A stretch of DNA of 64,000 nucleotides from Ostrinia nubilalis (GCF_963855985.1 NC_087097.1:5427001-5491000), one strand, 5' to 3'. Counted from the stretch's first letter, positions 10,474 to 21,254 are shown. Notes: a model not told the origin generated them from the letters alone. Numbers and translations: made by a program.

Positions 10474-13400
10474 TTAATAATCTATGGGAAGGATACACAT
10501 TTTATTAATAGACCTACGGGTTAGACCAGTAGCGGTTTTGAGCTCCGCGACCCTTACCCTCCCATCGCTTCCCCGAAACACCCGCGTCACTCGCGCCATG
10601 GGCCACTGCAGCGGGGGAACGTTGTCTCCTTTTAGTAAAACTAAACTGCCTTCTTCCACATCTGGTAACTGTTTGCTCCACTTGTTTCTAACATTTAGCT
10701 GCGATAAATATTGGCTGTACCAGGCTTTCCAAAAATGTTGCTTGACCTGAGTACAGCGCCTCCAGAATCTTAGTCTATTTAGAGGGATATCGGTTAGATC
10801 CGGCTCAGGGATACATATGAGTGGACGACCAGTCAGGAAGTGTCCTGGGGTTAGGGCTGTTAGGTCTGCAGGGTCGCTTGAAAGCGGCGTGAGGGGCCTG
10901 GAATTCAGGATACCCTCTATTTCGGATAAAATAGTGGTCAATTCTTCGTACGTGAATTTATTCTCCCCCACCACTCTTTTGAAATGGAACTTAAAACTCT
11001 TAACGGCGGCCTCCCAGAGGCCTCCGTGGTTGGGGGAGTAGGAGGGGATGTAGCGAAAGGTTATTCCTTTCTCTACAGCAGCCACACTCACTTGAGATTG
11101 ATGCTTTTTGGAATTGACTAATTTATACAAGTCGTGGAGCACGTTGTCGGCTCCTTTAAACGTTTGTGCATTATCGCAATTAATAATGGCGGGAATACCG
11201 CGTCTGCCAATGAATCTTTTTAAGGCTGCTAAGAATGTTTGAGTTGTCATGTCTGAAACTAGCTCAAGGTGGACAGCCTTAGTGGCGAAGCAAACAATTA
11301 CCAGTGTGTAGCCTTTGGTGACAACGGCCCTCCGCATGCCCGATTGTTTTACTTGAAACGGACCACAGAAGTCGATTCCAACTTTGTCGAACGGGTGGCT
11401 CTCGGTGACGCGATCGGAGGGCAGGGATCCCATAAACTGGCTGGCTGCTTGAGCCTTAAACCTGTAACATTTTAAGCACTTGTTAATAATTTTCTTTACT
11501 TCGCGACCGGCGCTAATGATCCAATACTTAAGTTTCAGACTACTTAATACGAGGGTGATACCAGCATGCATTAATACACAGTGTTCATTTTGAATAATTG
11601 AATTCGTGACATGACACTTATTGGGCAAAATAATCGGATGCTTTTGCGTGTATGGCACTGGGGCGTTTTGCAACCGGCCACCAACCCTCATTATGCCATT
11701 TCCATCTATGAATGGAGCCAAGGCTTTTAAATTAGATTTTATTGGCAAATTATTTTTTATTTTTGATATTTCCGAAGGAAAATACAAGCCTTGCGTTATA
11801 GAAATTATCCTGTATTGAGCATTTAACAATTCTTTTACAGTCAAATTTCCTTTAATTTTATTATGTTTATTTAAACAATTGAATTTAAACCTTAATATCC
11901 AAGCTACAATTCTTTGCATAGTGAACCATGAAGAATATTTTTCAAACAATTGTGGTTCTTGTGTCACAACCAAACAAGCTGCTTGCTCGCTCTCGGCAGG
12001 TCCCCTCTCGCAAAGTAAGTGGTTGCATGAAGCCAATGATGGTGAAGGCTCATACTCCAGTGAGTCAAGTTGAGGAGGCCCATGCCACCATAAGGTGTTC
12101 GATGGCAGGTCTTGGGGATTGCAGCCTCGAGACAAGCAATCAGCTGGATTGGAAGCTCCATCTATGTGAAACCATTTACATTCTGTAGTACTTGAATTTA
12201 TTAAATTTATTCTGTTTTTGACATAAGCCGGTATATTATTTCTGCTAGACTTCAACCAACACAGAACAACTTGGGAGTCAGAAAATAAATGTACAGCATT
12301 GAAGTTAATTTTAGCATAGATTGCTTTGACTTTGCAATACAGTTTGGCTAGCAACACTGCACCATTTAACTCTAGCTTAGGTATAGTCAAGGCGTTTTTT
12401 ACTGGAGCAATTCTAGACTTTGAACACAAAAGTGTTGTGGTTACTTTGCTGCCTTGAATAACCCTTATATATATGCAGCAGCCGTAGGCGACGCTAGAAG
12501 CGTCACAATATCCTAGCAATTGTATTACCTGCGCATTATTTATATTTATGTTTCTTTGTACAGAAATTGTAGGCACTTGTTCTAGCTGTTCATAGAATGT
12601 TAACCAGGCCTTAAGCAATGACATTGGTATGGGCGAGTCCCACTCGAGATTCTCCTTCCACACTTTTTGTAGAAATTCCTTTGCTCGAACTATTATTGGC
12701 CCAGCGAGCCCTAAGGGGTCAAAGAAAGAGCCTATGACACTCAAAATGGACCTTTTATTCCAGGACTGCACCCGCTTTATAGGACATGACACTTTAAAAA
12801 CATCATCTCTAACATTGAATGAGACCCCTAAAGCTTTCATTGAGAGGTCCTCATTACCGAGCTCATGCTCTTCGAAATGCTGCTTGTCAGCTGGTATGCC
12901 AGCCAGTAATTGGTCATCATTTGCAGCCCATTTATGCAGCTGCAGATTGGCACGTCCTAGCAGGTCTATAAATTGATCTCTTACCTCAAGAGCTTCATCG
13001 ATGGTCTGTGCTCCAAAAAGAGCATCGTCAACGTACATGGCTGTCCGGATGACCTCAGCAGCAAGCGGCATATTGCTCCCAAACCGGTCTGCTAACTCCT
13101 GGAGACATCTGGTGGCCAGGTAGCTTGAGCTCTTGAGTCCATAGGTGACTGTCTGTAATTGCAGAATAATTCTTTGATTATTTTCATCTTTCCATAATAT
13201 ATTTTGTAGATGCCTAAATGATGGATCAATTTTTATAGCTCTGTACATATGCCTGATGTCCGTTAACATTACATACTTGAATGACCTGAATAAAATCAGA
13301 ATGTCAAAGAGATCTTTTTGAACCTTAGGGCCATTTAGCAAAACATCATTTAAACTTTGATGCTGCGAACTAGCTTTTGTGTTACCATTAAAAACAACTC

Positions 13401-15726
13401 TTACTTTATTGGTCTTTTTATCGTTCCTTATGACTGGCAAGTGTTGCATGAAATATGCATTTTTTAAATTTGACTGGCACAGTGGGATGACCTTTGCATG
13501 ACCCATTTCTATGTATTGATTCATGAAGTCATTATAATTTCTATTTAATTGATCATCTTTGGCTAACCTTTTTTCGATGGCATTTAATGTTTTTGATGCT
13601 ATAGGAAATGTATTTCCTAGGTCTAGCTGATCTACGGGGACTTTGAGCGGGAGGGACACCTGAAACTCGCTGGTGAGCTGTACCGAGCTTTTAAACTCGG
13701 CTTCGCAGGCATCCTGCTTTGCTGTAACCTCCATTTTCGTTTCAGGGACCATTTCAGTCTCCCAAAACTTTTGTAGGAGGTGATCCACATTGTTGTCACA
13801 TATAGCATGCAAGGTGACATGGTGACTGGATGCACAAAACTCACTATTGTTTACTTCACCTGACAATATTGAACCAAACTGGGTATCAATAAGATACAAA
13901 TTACTATTTTGCAGCTTGATTTTGCGAGGCAGCAATATTTGGAAGAATATGTCCGCTGACAGCAGAAATGAAATGTCTCCCGGAGTGTCAAAGTCACTAT
14001 CTGCAAGCACCACAGAGTCTGGCAGCTGTATATTTTGCCAGCTTACTTGTTGCTGTGGCAGCTTGGTTGTAATTTGGTCCACTATGGAACAATTAACTTG
14101 GCACTTATAATTATTTTGAAGTGACACAAATTTAGCATTGACAGCTTTTGAGGTTGTTTTGTTTTGTTTCCCCAAGGCTGTGATATTTAAATTGCTATCA
14201 ATTAGCGGTAATTGCAATGCTTTTGCTAAGTCAGCTGTCATAAATGACACTTGGCTGCCACTGTCAACTAGTCCTCGGACTACTTTGTGCGATTTGCCAT
14301 CCCGGCAGAGCACTTTGGCCTTGATGGTGGGCAGCAATATTGTGCTAACATTAGAATTACTGTGCATTGATACTTTTTCATTGCAGTGCAAGAGAGTATT
14401 ATGCGATTTGTCCTTGCACTGTTCACATTTGAAGTGAAATTTACATTTATTTGTGTGAGAATTGAAACATATTTTGCATAAATTATTTTGTGAAATGAAA
14501 TTGAGCCTTTCCTCTGGTGAGATGGCTAGAAATTTGTCACATTTGAATAATCTATGTGTTTGCCCACTACAATATTTGCAAGACCACGACTGTGTGGCAG
14601 TTTTGCTTGCATAGCTTGACACTTTAGTTTTGTAAGTGTTATTAATATTGTTGCTCTTACCTTCACTTCTTTGGCTCTCCTCGAAGCTGCTAGCTCTCCG
14701 CTCCACAAAAGCGAAGAAGTCATCCAGTAGGGGCAGCTTTGTGGTGTCACGCTCCGAATGATAGGCTCTGCAAGTAAACTGGTCGACCTTTCGCAACAAA
14801 ATGGGTAAAACTATCATGTCCCAGCTGTCAGTCGGTTGTCCTAATGTTTTCAGTGCACCTAAGTGCTGGCGAGCATGTGACACTAACTCTCTTAAATTGG
14901 TAGCCGCTCCCTTTACTAGTGGATTGAAGTCTAGCTCTTGTACATGGTTAGTGATAATAAGAAACTTATTGTCATATCTATTTCTCAACAATTCAAGAGC
15001 TTTTCCATACGAGTCCCCGGTGACGGGTAATCCTTCGATTAATGACAATGGCTCACCTTTTAAGTATTTTCTAAGATAGAAAAGCTTTTGAATTGCGGCT
15101 AATTTAGAATTATTATCTATCACTGCACTAAAGAGTTCGATGAACGAGTGGTATTTTGTGTAGTCCTTGCCGTCAAACGCAGGAATGTCTATTTCTGGCA
15201 GCCTCACGCTGGTAGCGCACGCGTCTGTAGACTGCTGCGCGCCCGATGCTGGAGCCGGCGACGGCGGCTGCGGCGCCAGTAGGCCTCGAAGGCTCGCCAC
15301 GATCGCCAAATACCGGTCCTCGAACGCGTCGTTTCCGAAATAGTCTTCATCAAGGGTGTCGTCCAAAGTACTTAATTCGATCAGTAGCTGCTCATGCCTT
15401 GGCAGCACCTCCTGCAGTTGTTGTAGCCGCGCAGATACCACGTCCTTGTTGATTGGCGATTCCAATGTGCGGATAAAATTTTCTGCCTTTGTCAACGACG
15501 CTTTACACTGTGCGATTTTTCTTATGATACCTTTCCTTGCGTTCTTGTCCACTTCCTTTTCAGCCGAATCGCTATCCATGGTCATGGCGAAAAATGGCAG
15601 GGCGTGGTGATATTTTTTCTCGATGCAAAGTAAAGGGAACCAAAATGGCGGACGGTTATTTTCTTGCAAAGTTGAATAAAATTGTTCACTTTTGGCTACT
15701 GCGACTTGCAAATCAATATGGCACAA
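10474..15726 (-). CDS. BEL Gag-Pol polyprotein, intact, 1750 aa
   Basis: Single frame coding the element's capsid and replication enzymes. Approximate order: Gag core 50-350; Cys-His fingers 383-396 (CKYCSGQTHRLFKC), about 417-428 and 434-448; aspartic protease with DSGS at 488-491; reverse transcriptase with YVDD at 898-901; RNase H around 1072-1200; integrase with His/Cys zinc motif (H1382, H1388, C1417, C1420) and catalytic D1452, D1518, E1572; and a C-terminal DUF5641-like segment (VLLKGDN at 1697-1703). I see no frameshift or stop. The initial Met could equally be Met48 or Met50; the longer start is simply the first in frame. Length and domain order are usual for BEL elements, which lack a separate gag frame. 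Confidence 0.95.
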   Translation of the reverse strand: MCHIDLQVAVAKSEQFYSTLQENNRPPFWFPLLCIEKKYHHALPFFAMTMDSDSAEKEVDKNARKGIIRKIAQCKASLTKAENFIRTLESPINKDVVSARLQQLQEVLPRHEQLLIELSTLDDTLDEDYFGNDAFEDRYLAIVASLRGLLAPQPPSPAPASGAQQSTDACATSVRLPEIDIPAFDGKDYTKYHSFIELFSAVIDNNSKLAAIQKLFYLRKYLKGEPLSLIEGLPVTGDSYGKALELLRNRYDNKFLIITNHVQELDFNPLVKGAATNLRELVSHARQHLGALKTLGQPTDSWDMIVLPILLRKVDQFTCRAYHSERDTTKLPLLDDFFAFVERRASSFEESQRSEGKSNNINNTYKTKVSSYASKTATQSWSCKYCSGQTHRLFKCDKFLAISPEERLNFISQNNLCKICFNSHTNKCKFHFKCEQCKDKSHNTLLHCNEKVSMHSNSNVSTILLPTIKAKVLCRDGKSHKVVRGLVDSGSQVSFMTADLAKALQLPLIDSNLNITALGKQNKTTSKAVNAKFVSLQNNYKCQVNCSIVDQITTKLPQQQVSWQNIQLPDSVVLADSDFDTPGDISFLLSADIFFQILLPRKIKLQNSNLYLIDTQFGSILSGEVNNSEFCASSHHVTLHAICDNNVDHLLQKFWETEMVPETKMEVTAKQDACEAEFKSSVQLTSEFQVSLPLKVPVDQLDLGNTFPIASKTLNAIEKRLAKDDQLNRNYNDFMNQYIEMGHAKVIPLCQSNLKNAYFMQHLPVIRNDKKTNKVRVVFNGNTKASSQHQSLNDVLLNGPKVQKDLFDILILFRSFKYVMLTDIRHMYRAIKIDPSFRHLQNILWKDENNQRIILQLQTVTYGLKSSSYLATRCLQELADRFGSNMPLAAEVIRTAMYVDDALFGAQTIDEALEVRDQFIDLLGRANLQLHKWAANDDQLLAGIPADKQHFEEHELGNEDLSMKALGVSFNVRDDVFKVSCPIKRVQSWNKRSILSVIGSFFDPLGLAGPIIVRAKEFLQKVWKENLEWDSPIPMSLLKAWLTFYEQLEQVPTISVQRNININNAQVIQLLGYCDASSVAYGCCIYIRVIQGSKVTTTLLCSKSRIAPVKNALTIPKLELNGAVLLAKLYCKVKAIYAKINFNAVHLFSDSQVVLCWLKSSRNNIPAYVKNRINLINSSTTECKWFHIDGASNPADCLSRGCNPQDLPSNTLWWHGPPQLDSLEYEPSPSLASCNHLLCERGPAESEQAACLVVTQEPQLFEKYSSWFTMQRIVAWILRFKFNCLNKHNKIKGNLTVKELLNAQYRIISITQGLYFPSEISKIKNNLPIKSNLKALAPFIDGNGIMRVGGRLQNAPVPYTQKHPIILPNKCHVTNSIIQNEHCVLMHAGITLVLSSLKLKYWIISAGREVKKIINKCLKCYRFKAQAASQFMGSLPSDRVTESHPFDKVGIDFCGPFQVKQSGMRRAVVTKGYTLVIVCFATKAVHLELVSDMTTQTFLAALKRFIGRRGIPAIINCDNAQTFKGADNVLHDLYKLVNSKKHQSQVSVAAVEKGITFRYIPSYSPNHGGLWEAAVKSFKFHFKRVVGENKFTYEELTTILSEIEGILNSRPLTPLSSDPADLTALTPGHFLTGRPLICIPEPDLTDIPLNRLRFWRRCTQVKQHFWKAWYSQYLSQLNVRNKWSKQLPDVEEGSLVLLKGDNVPPLQWPMARVTRVFRGSDGRVRVAELKTATGLTRRSINKMCILPIDY

Positions 15727-15886
15727 TAGTGTATTGATTGGCCTTCGATTTATTTATTCTTGTGCAAGTGTATGTTCAGCAATATGCAGTGAAATCAGCT
15801 TACTTTTCTTGCCGGCCGGCGAAGGTGTGGTTTCGTTGCTCGAAGTTTATTGTCGAAGCTTGTTTATACAGTTTCGGCACCATTTA

Positions 15887-16107
15887 TGTTCGTGGAACAT
15901 ACAAATAATAAGATTTTGTACTTTAATCTTGACTTTTATTTATAAAAACACAATATTTACAAAAACCAGTACGAGTTGGTGAGAGTGTGATGGGGAAGAG
16001 AGATATAAAATTTAGTGTTGCCAACATTAACCATAAAAATAAGGCATAGACACATTAGACACATTCAGTATGAAATTAAGCCGTGTTTACATCTACGGAT
16101 GTGGACA
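15887..16107 (-). repeat. BEL 5' LTR
   Basis: 221 bases, the transcription start side of the minus-strand element; reads as identical to the 3' LTR. Confidence 0.95.
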
Positions 16108-16628
16108 CTATGAGCCACACAGGCCACACTTCCAGGTATCCATTTTCGGTCATGTCGTCTCATTCTATCGTAAATAATCGCCATTTGATGAGAGCGAGAG
16201 TGTGGAAATGTACATTGTCATAATAAAATTAAATGCGACGGTAACGTTAACGTTCCTTAAGGATAATGCTTTATCTTTATATCTGCTTCTGTAAATAACG
16301 AAAGAAAAGAAAAACTAAATGGTGGTTTTATTGGAAAAGAAATTGTTATTAACTATTTCGATAAGATTGTTTTACAATTGGGTGAAAAACTCATAGCTCT
16401 AGGACTAGGTGCTACAACTACCTGACAAGCCACCAAACCAATTGAGAGAAAAATTACGAAAATAAAACATTTTTTTGCCGATTTCACATTTTATAAAGTA
16501 TTTTTCAGTTTGATACCACTAGATACCTACGTCACATAGTAAAAAAATAAAAATAACATTTTTATTAAAAGTTTAGTTAACATGGGAAAAGCTAAATTAA
16601 TCAATTTAAAAATAGTCGCATATTTAAG
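16108..16628. other. spacer between BEL and cuticle gene 2
   Basis: AT-rich, no coding sequence or recognised repeat; presumably distal promoter DNA of gene 2. Confidence 0.5.
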
Positions 16629-16755
16629 TAGCCTTTGGCAACAATACAAACTAGTCAAAAAAGCTGTTCTAAACGAGACCCAAAGTTAATTTATATTCTA
16701 AAATCTAAAGATCAGCACTATATAAGGATCGCGGATGAATTTGTAAATCACATTC
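16629..16755 (+). promoter_or_regulatory. proximal promoter of cuticle gene 2
   Basis: TATATAA at 16719-16725 and probable start near 16750 (ATCACATT replaces the ATCAGTTT of gene 1). The TTTGGCAACAAT, GACCCAAAGT, TCTAAAGATC and TATATAAGGATCG blocks are shared with 873-990. Confidence 0.8.
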
Positions 16756-16787
16756 GGATTAGCAGACCCGGCAACCCCACTTGCAAA

Positions 16788-18766
16788 ATGGTAAGATTAT
16801 AAAGAATTTTTATTAAAAAAACATTTTTTTCTACTAATTTCATAAATATTCGAACTAAGTGCGGTAGAATTAATTCGGTTCCAATAGGTATGAAAACATA
16901 TTTTTGGGTATTTTTTCCAGAAATTCCTTATCGTTCTCGCCATCGTGGCTGCGGCCAGCGCTGACGTCTCTCACGTCATCAAGGACGAGGCCTACGCTCC
17001 CATCGTCAAGTCGTCCTTCGACATTCAGCCTGAAGGCGCCTTCCAGTATGCGTACGAAACCGGCAACGGCATCTCCGAACAAGCTTCCGGTGTTGTCAAG
17101 AACCCTAACTCCGTAAGTACATGTACTATTTTTTAAGCTTCAGCCAAACCAACGCATGTAAATCGCGTCGGCGATGGCGATCATAGGCCAATGACAGAAA
17201 GCGCGACCTATGCACGCGCAGTGATAGCCATCGCCGAAGCTTAATTGTGTTGAGGTTTGTAACAGAACTTTTTATGAATAGGCTGACCATAGTGTCTGAG
17301 TTTTTCATCTCAGCATAGGCTCGGCTTCTTATTAAGGTCTCGAAGCAGTGGCAGTGTTGATGTTAAATGTGATTTTAAGCTGACCAAAACATTTCAAGTA
17401 TGAATGACTTTTTTGCAGGACGAGCCCTCTCTCGAAGTTAACGGCGCTTACAAATACACCGGCCCTGACGGCACTCCCTACCAGGTGACCTATGTTGCCA
17501 ACGAGTACGGATTCCAACCTCAGGTGATTATTTTAAATTTGTACAACTGTACACTAGCCGATTATGAGAATAGAGTAGCAAGGCACTTTCATAATTCATT
17601 ATATTCATTAAGGTTTGGTGGGTTTTGAAATTTAATCGCATTGTATGTCACACGTAGATGTAGCACAGACTTACCTATTACTCTGGTTGTAATCCAGTAT
17701 TACGGTTATGGTATGATGGTATACGGATCTGACACGTGGTCGCTTACTATAGGCCTCTAAGACGGCTCAAGGTCAACCAAAGGGCGATGGAGCGTGCTAT
17801 GCTCAGAGTTTCCCTGCGCGATCGAATCAGAAATGAGGAGATCCGTAGGACAACCAAAGTGACTGACATAGCCTGCAGAATCGCTAAAATCAAGTGGCAG
17901 TGAGCGGGGCACATAGCTCGTAGAGCTGATGGCCTCTGGGGCAGGAAAGTTCTTGAGTGGCGACCACGAGCCGGAAGACGTAGTGTGGGCAGGCCTCCCA
18001 CTAGGTGGACCGACGATCTGGTGAAGGTAGGAAGTGCCTGGATGCGAGCGGCCGCAGGATCGGTCGTTGTGGAAATCCTTCGGGGAGGCCTTTGTCCAGC
18101 AGTGGACGTCTTTCGGCTGAAACGAACGAACGGACAAACAAATCTAGTATTAATATTAATTCTGTGTAGCCCAGGTAGGAAGAAGCAGAAGCATGGTCGA
18201 TGTTAATACATGTTACGGAAAATTGAAACTAAATAGGTATGAAGGAAAGTAAAGTGAAATACCGATTTACTTAATTGGAAATTAAATCTTGCCGAAATCG
18301 AAATCCAGCAGCAAAGTAAACAGAGCCGATCATAAAGTTGAAATTGTAGAATTTCTTACGTAGACCTAACTTTTGGGTTACGACAATTAAAAAACCAATA
18401 CATTGCTTTAAGAAAAAAACACTTGAATGAAATTAATTTTCGTTATGTACAATGGAGTAGTTCGACATCTATAAATAAACTGTACAGTTCATGTTCGTTC
18501 GCTTAAGAACGTCCAAAAATCGATTGGTATTTACTATTTTCGTCATAGTTTTTGCGGAAGTGCTTGAGGATTTTGGGTATTTCTCATACTTTTTCCATTT
18601 TCAGGGAAGCCATCTGCCCGTCGCCCCTCCCGTGCCTGAAGCCATCGCTCGCAGCATCGCCTACAACGCCGCCCACGCCACCCAGGGCGTCGCCCAAGGC
18701 ATCGCCCAGGGCGCCGCGCGCGTCGTGACTGCCCCCGCCAGAGCCGCCTACGCAGCTCTCGGTTAA
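16788..18766 (+). CDS. RR-1 larval cuticle protein (gene 2), four coding exons
   Basis: Paralogue of gene 1. Coding exons 16788-16790 (ATG only), 16921-17112, 17419-17523 and 18605-18766 give 153 residues; all introns GT-AG, phase 0. Signal peptide residues 1-15 (MKFLIVLAIVAAASA), then DVSHVIKDEAYAPIV. The RR-1 chitin-binding region runs from PEGAFQYAYETGNG through GAYKYTGPDGTPYQVTYVA to GFQPQGSHLP. The Ala-rich tail carries a short GVAQGIAQGAA repeat that accounts for the four extra residues over gene 1. Likely role: component of soft larval cuticle laid down by epidermal cells. Exons 2-4 are highly similar to gene 1 while introns differ greatly. Intron 3 holds a LINE fragment. Confidence 0.94.
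17690..18137 (+). pseudogene. RTE-type LINE C-terminal remnant in intron 3 of gene 2
   Basis: Plus-strand frames recover the LINE C-terminal region: YGSDTWSLTIGL, then RAMERAMLRVSLRDRIRNEE, then AGHIARRADGLWG, then GRPPTRWTDDLVKV. It is broken by stop codons and a frameshift near 18050. The tail after the stop is (GAAC)n-like. This is the longest of the four LINE 3' fragments in the window and has the same orientation as gene 2. Confidence 0.85.
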
Positions 18767-18794
18767 ACGACTCTCATCTTCACCTAGCATGCAC

Positions 18795-18800
18795 AATAAA
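18795..18800 (+). terminator. polyadenylation signal, cuticle gene 2
   Basis: AATAAA 29 bases after the stop, in the same GCACAATAAACTTTT context as gene 1. Confidence 0.85.
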
Positions 18801-19041
18801 CTTTTAAGGAATTGAACGCCTTTTTTCTTTTTCGAGCTTGATCGTAGCCACTGAGCTCTCAACTCCGCCTTAAGCGTCTGATTTAGTATCAATCGAACCA
18901 AATCATCGTTCAGTCCAATATACGGGGAAATATTTCCAGTTGTTTGTACACAAAATTATTTACTCGTATTGATGACAAGACGCACTGTCTACCACAAATT
19001 TCTTCACAATATCAACACTGGTTCACTGGTTTTGTTAATCT

Positions 19042-19061
19042 GGGGGCACGGCAGTGCCCCC
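19042..19061. repeat. perfect GC-rich hairpin
   Basis: GGGGGCAC and GTGCCCCC with a 4-base loop, just left of the MITE at 19080. Confidence 0.7.
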
Positions 19062-19079
19062 GCCAAGTCGAGCGCGAAG

Positions 19080-19309
19080 AATGTTGTGTGACTTGGCCGT
19101 TGAAAAATCTTTATTAAGATAATCGTACATAAGTATTATTGAAATACGCAGCTTTATTAAACCTACAATTGACTGGTTATTGTTGAATCAACGTTTTCCA
19201 AGTGGCAATTTTCCATCGTCAATGGGTAGCGGTTCTAGCGACAGATTGGTGCAATGGTGTCATGGAGCACCTCGTTTTGTACCCTTCAACGGCCAAGTCA
19301 CACAACATT
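19080..19309. mobile_element. MITE with 25-base perfect inverted ends
   Basis: Arms 19080-19104 and 19285-19309 are perfect inverted repeats (AATGTTGTGTGACTTGGCCG plus five bases). Non-coding interior. Superfamily unknown. Confidence 0.75.
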
Positions 19310-19524
19310 AACTATAATGATAAAGAAATCGCAGTAAGGAATCATAGACTTGGCACGACTTTGTCTAGATTTCATTACTTTTTAGAGATAAACAAGCAGC
19401 TCCATCGAGACTTGGCTAGTTTTTTACAGAATGTTTTTGGTGGGATTAAATAGACTTTTAATTGAAAATCACAAAATTTACTATCAGTAGAAAAAGTAAT
19501 AAGAGTAGCACAGTTTGGGCGGCT

Positions 19525-19615
19525 TTACCCATAACACAAGCATACTAATTGCTTACTTTGGGGCTAGATAGCGCTGTGTGAAATTGTCCAAAGATATTTA
19601 TTTATTTATTGCCTG
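19525..19615. repeat. SINE tail fragment
   Basis: CCATAACACAAGC, GCTTACTTTGGGG, GTGTGAAATTGTCCAA and a TATTTATTTATT tail match the 3' parts of the SINEs at 37434-37800 and 52672-52935. The tRNA-like head is missing. Confidence 0.7.
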
Positions 19616-19677
19616 CTTTATTTCTTGTGCAGCCAGGATCCACCAATTGGTAGTCAAAACCGAATAGTCCAGTCAAT

Positions 19678-19817
19678 CATCATCATCATAATCTCAGCCA
19701 TAGGACGTCCACTGCTGAATATAGGCCTCCCCCAATGCTTTCCATATTGCCCTGTTGGTAACGGCCTGCACCCAGCGCCTTCCTGCTACCCTTATGATGT
19801 CGTCGGTCCACCTTGTG
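19678..19817 (-). mobile_element. 5'-truncated RTE-type LINE insertion with target duplication
   Basis: Minus-strand copy of the LINE 3' end: the complement of CAGCAGTGGACGTCCTATGG is visible, with the (ATG)n tail at 19678-19690. It is flanked by the 10-base direct repeat TCCAGTCAAT (19668-19677 and 19818-19827), so both ends of this roughly 140-base insertion are known. Confidence 0.85.
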
Positions 19818-19829
19818 TCCAGTCAATAT

Positions 19830-20850
19830 CGACACTTAACGGCATACATCGGAAATGCGCTTGTGTCTACGATTTCTTTATTATTATTATCCTTAGAAAA
19901 GATGCTGCCGTGAAACCCTGTGCTACTCTGTACTATGTTTTGTAGTTTTGTTTGTGTACTCCTATAGTTGTTCTATCTATACGATCCCGAGACAGTGCAG
20001 ATTACATTAAACATAGAGATTATAACGAAGTTTTTCAATATTGGTCCCTGTGGTTGGTCCTGAGTGAGTTCGACAAAACTAAAACTTTTCTTTAAATGCA
20101 AGTATTTCCATTAAATTATGCAACTGACTGAACTGTCCCAGTGCTTTCAATATTAATACATTTTGCAATACGATTACTTACCTAAAAAAAGTAGGTCAGA
20201 TTTTCTAAATATTCTGGTCATAGGGAATTCGCTGTCAATATTGTACGGTCTTATTGATTGTAGGATTTACCTATGACTACTATACCGATAATGTCAATTG
20301 GTAGACATGTCAATATTCATGCTTTGATCAAAATATTAATAAATATTATTAAAATAGGTATCAAAGATGCTAAGCTACTAAAATTATAATCTGACAGAGA
20401 GAATGTCAAGGGCGAATCATCTACGTTAGTAAAGTTGTTTGAAAGCACGTATTATGTTTATTAAACACAATGACGAAGTAACTCTGAACCTGTTAAATTT
20501 TTAATTAAACCTTGACATTAGCAAAAACAAGAGAAAACTATGTGTAAAAAGGGATTGAAAAAAACTGGTCCAAATTACCGGACTCTCCCTTACATTATTT
20601 CGCAATAACTATGACCTGACTATGTATATTTTTCAACCTAAGTTAAAATCCGTTATGTTTATTATAACATAACATATTTTAGTATGAAATTCAATGTTGG
20701 TAGATATGCAGGCTGTGGTTTTTTAAAATAATAAACATGACATTGATGCAAAAAAAAATATAAAAAAAATTCGCAGAAGGGTGCATCTAACACCAAGTCA
20801 AAAGGAAGATACTAAGTTTCAAATAATTTAAATGGGTAAATTTTAGCTGT
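19830..20850. other. intergenic, no gene seen
   Basis: AT-rich sequence without convincing coding potential or recognised repeats; a short palindrome (TTATAACATAACATA region) lies near 20660. Confidence 0.5.
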
Positions 20851-20852
20851 CA

Positions 20853-20878
20853 TAAGATAAGATAAGATAAGATAAGAA
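20853..20878 (+). repeat. (GATAA)n microsatellite
   Basis: Five tandem GATAA units followed by GAAGCGTTTATTTGCCAGAA, a context typical of a LINE tail. It marks the outer edge of the segmental duplicate that begins at about 20905. Confidence 0.75.
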
Positions 20879-21051
20879 GCGTTTATTTGCCAGAATCCGA
20901 AAAAAATTTACGAGTAGATGCGCCTTTTCAACTATCGGGCGCAGTACATATTATATTTTACTCACAGTGATAATGTGTTGATGAGTTGATGTCGATAACT
21001 TATACTATAAATGGTTAAGGTACACTGAGGAAGTATCTTTTATAATAGCCA

Positions 21052-21254
21052 CGATAGCCCAACGGTGAAGTGGTCGGACTGGCCGACTGGAGATCCGAGG
21101 AATGCGGGTTCGAATCCCACCGCCGCTCGACTATTGTGGTGAGTCCACTCGTAACACAAGCTTATTTAGCTTAACACGTGAGGCTAACGGGACTATTAGT
21201 AACTTGTGCGATACAAATTGCTAATAATCTTTTATTAAAAAAAAAATATAAAAA
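21052..21254 (+). mobile_element. tRNA-derived SINE with target duplication and empty site
   Basis: The 5' head has an A-box-like TAGCCCAACGGTGAAGTGG and a B box GGGTTCGAATCCCACC, then a tail with AACGGGACTATTAGTAAC and an A-rich 3' end. It is flanked by AATAGCCA (21044-21051) and AATAGGCA (21255-21262). The duplicate at about 46775 reads straight through without it, which proves insertion. Confidence 0.9.

Larger units (their letters stand above)
9929..16107 (-). mobile_element. full-length BEL (Pao-type) LTR retrotransposon
   Basis: Element of 6179 bases in minus orientation. The two 221-base LTRs (9929-10149 and 15887-16107) read as identical, start TGTTCGTGGAACA and end GGATGTGGACA. It is flanked by the 5-base target duplication CTATG (9924-9928 and 16108-16112). 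A primer site beginning TGGTGCCGAAAC lies three bases inside the 5' LTR (about 15868-15882 on the plus strand), and a purine run (GGGAGAA) precedes the 3' LTR. Identical LTRs plus one unbroken Gag-Pol frame imply a very recent insertion, possibly still active. It lies between cuticle genes 1 and 2. Confidence 0.95.

Noticed and set aside
17757..18137. 126-residue minus-strand protein in intron 3 of cuticle gene 2
   Set aside because: It is antisense to the plus-strand LINE C-terminal remnant, whose protein motifs are clear.
21052..21130. tRNA gene
   Set aside because: The A/B-box head is followed by a SINE body and A-rich tail with target duplications; it is a retroposon.
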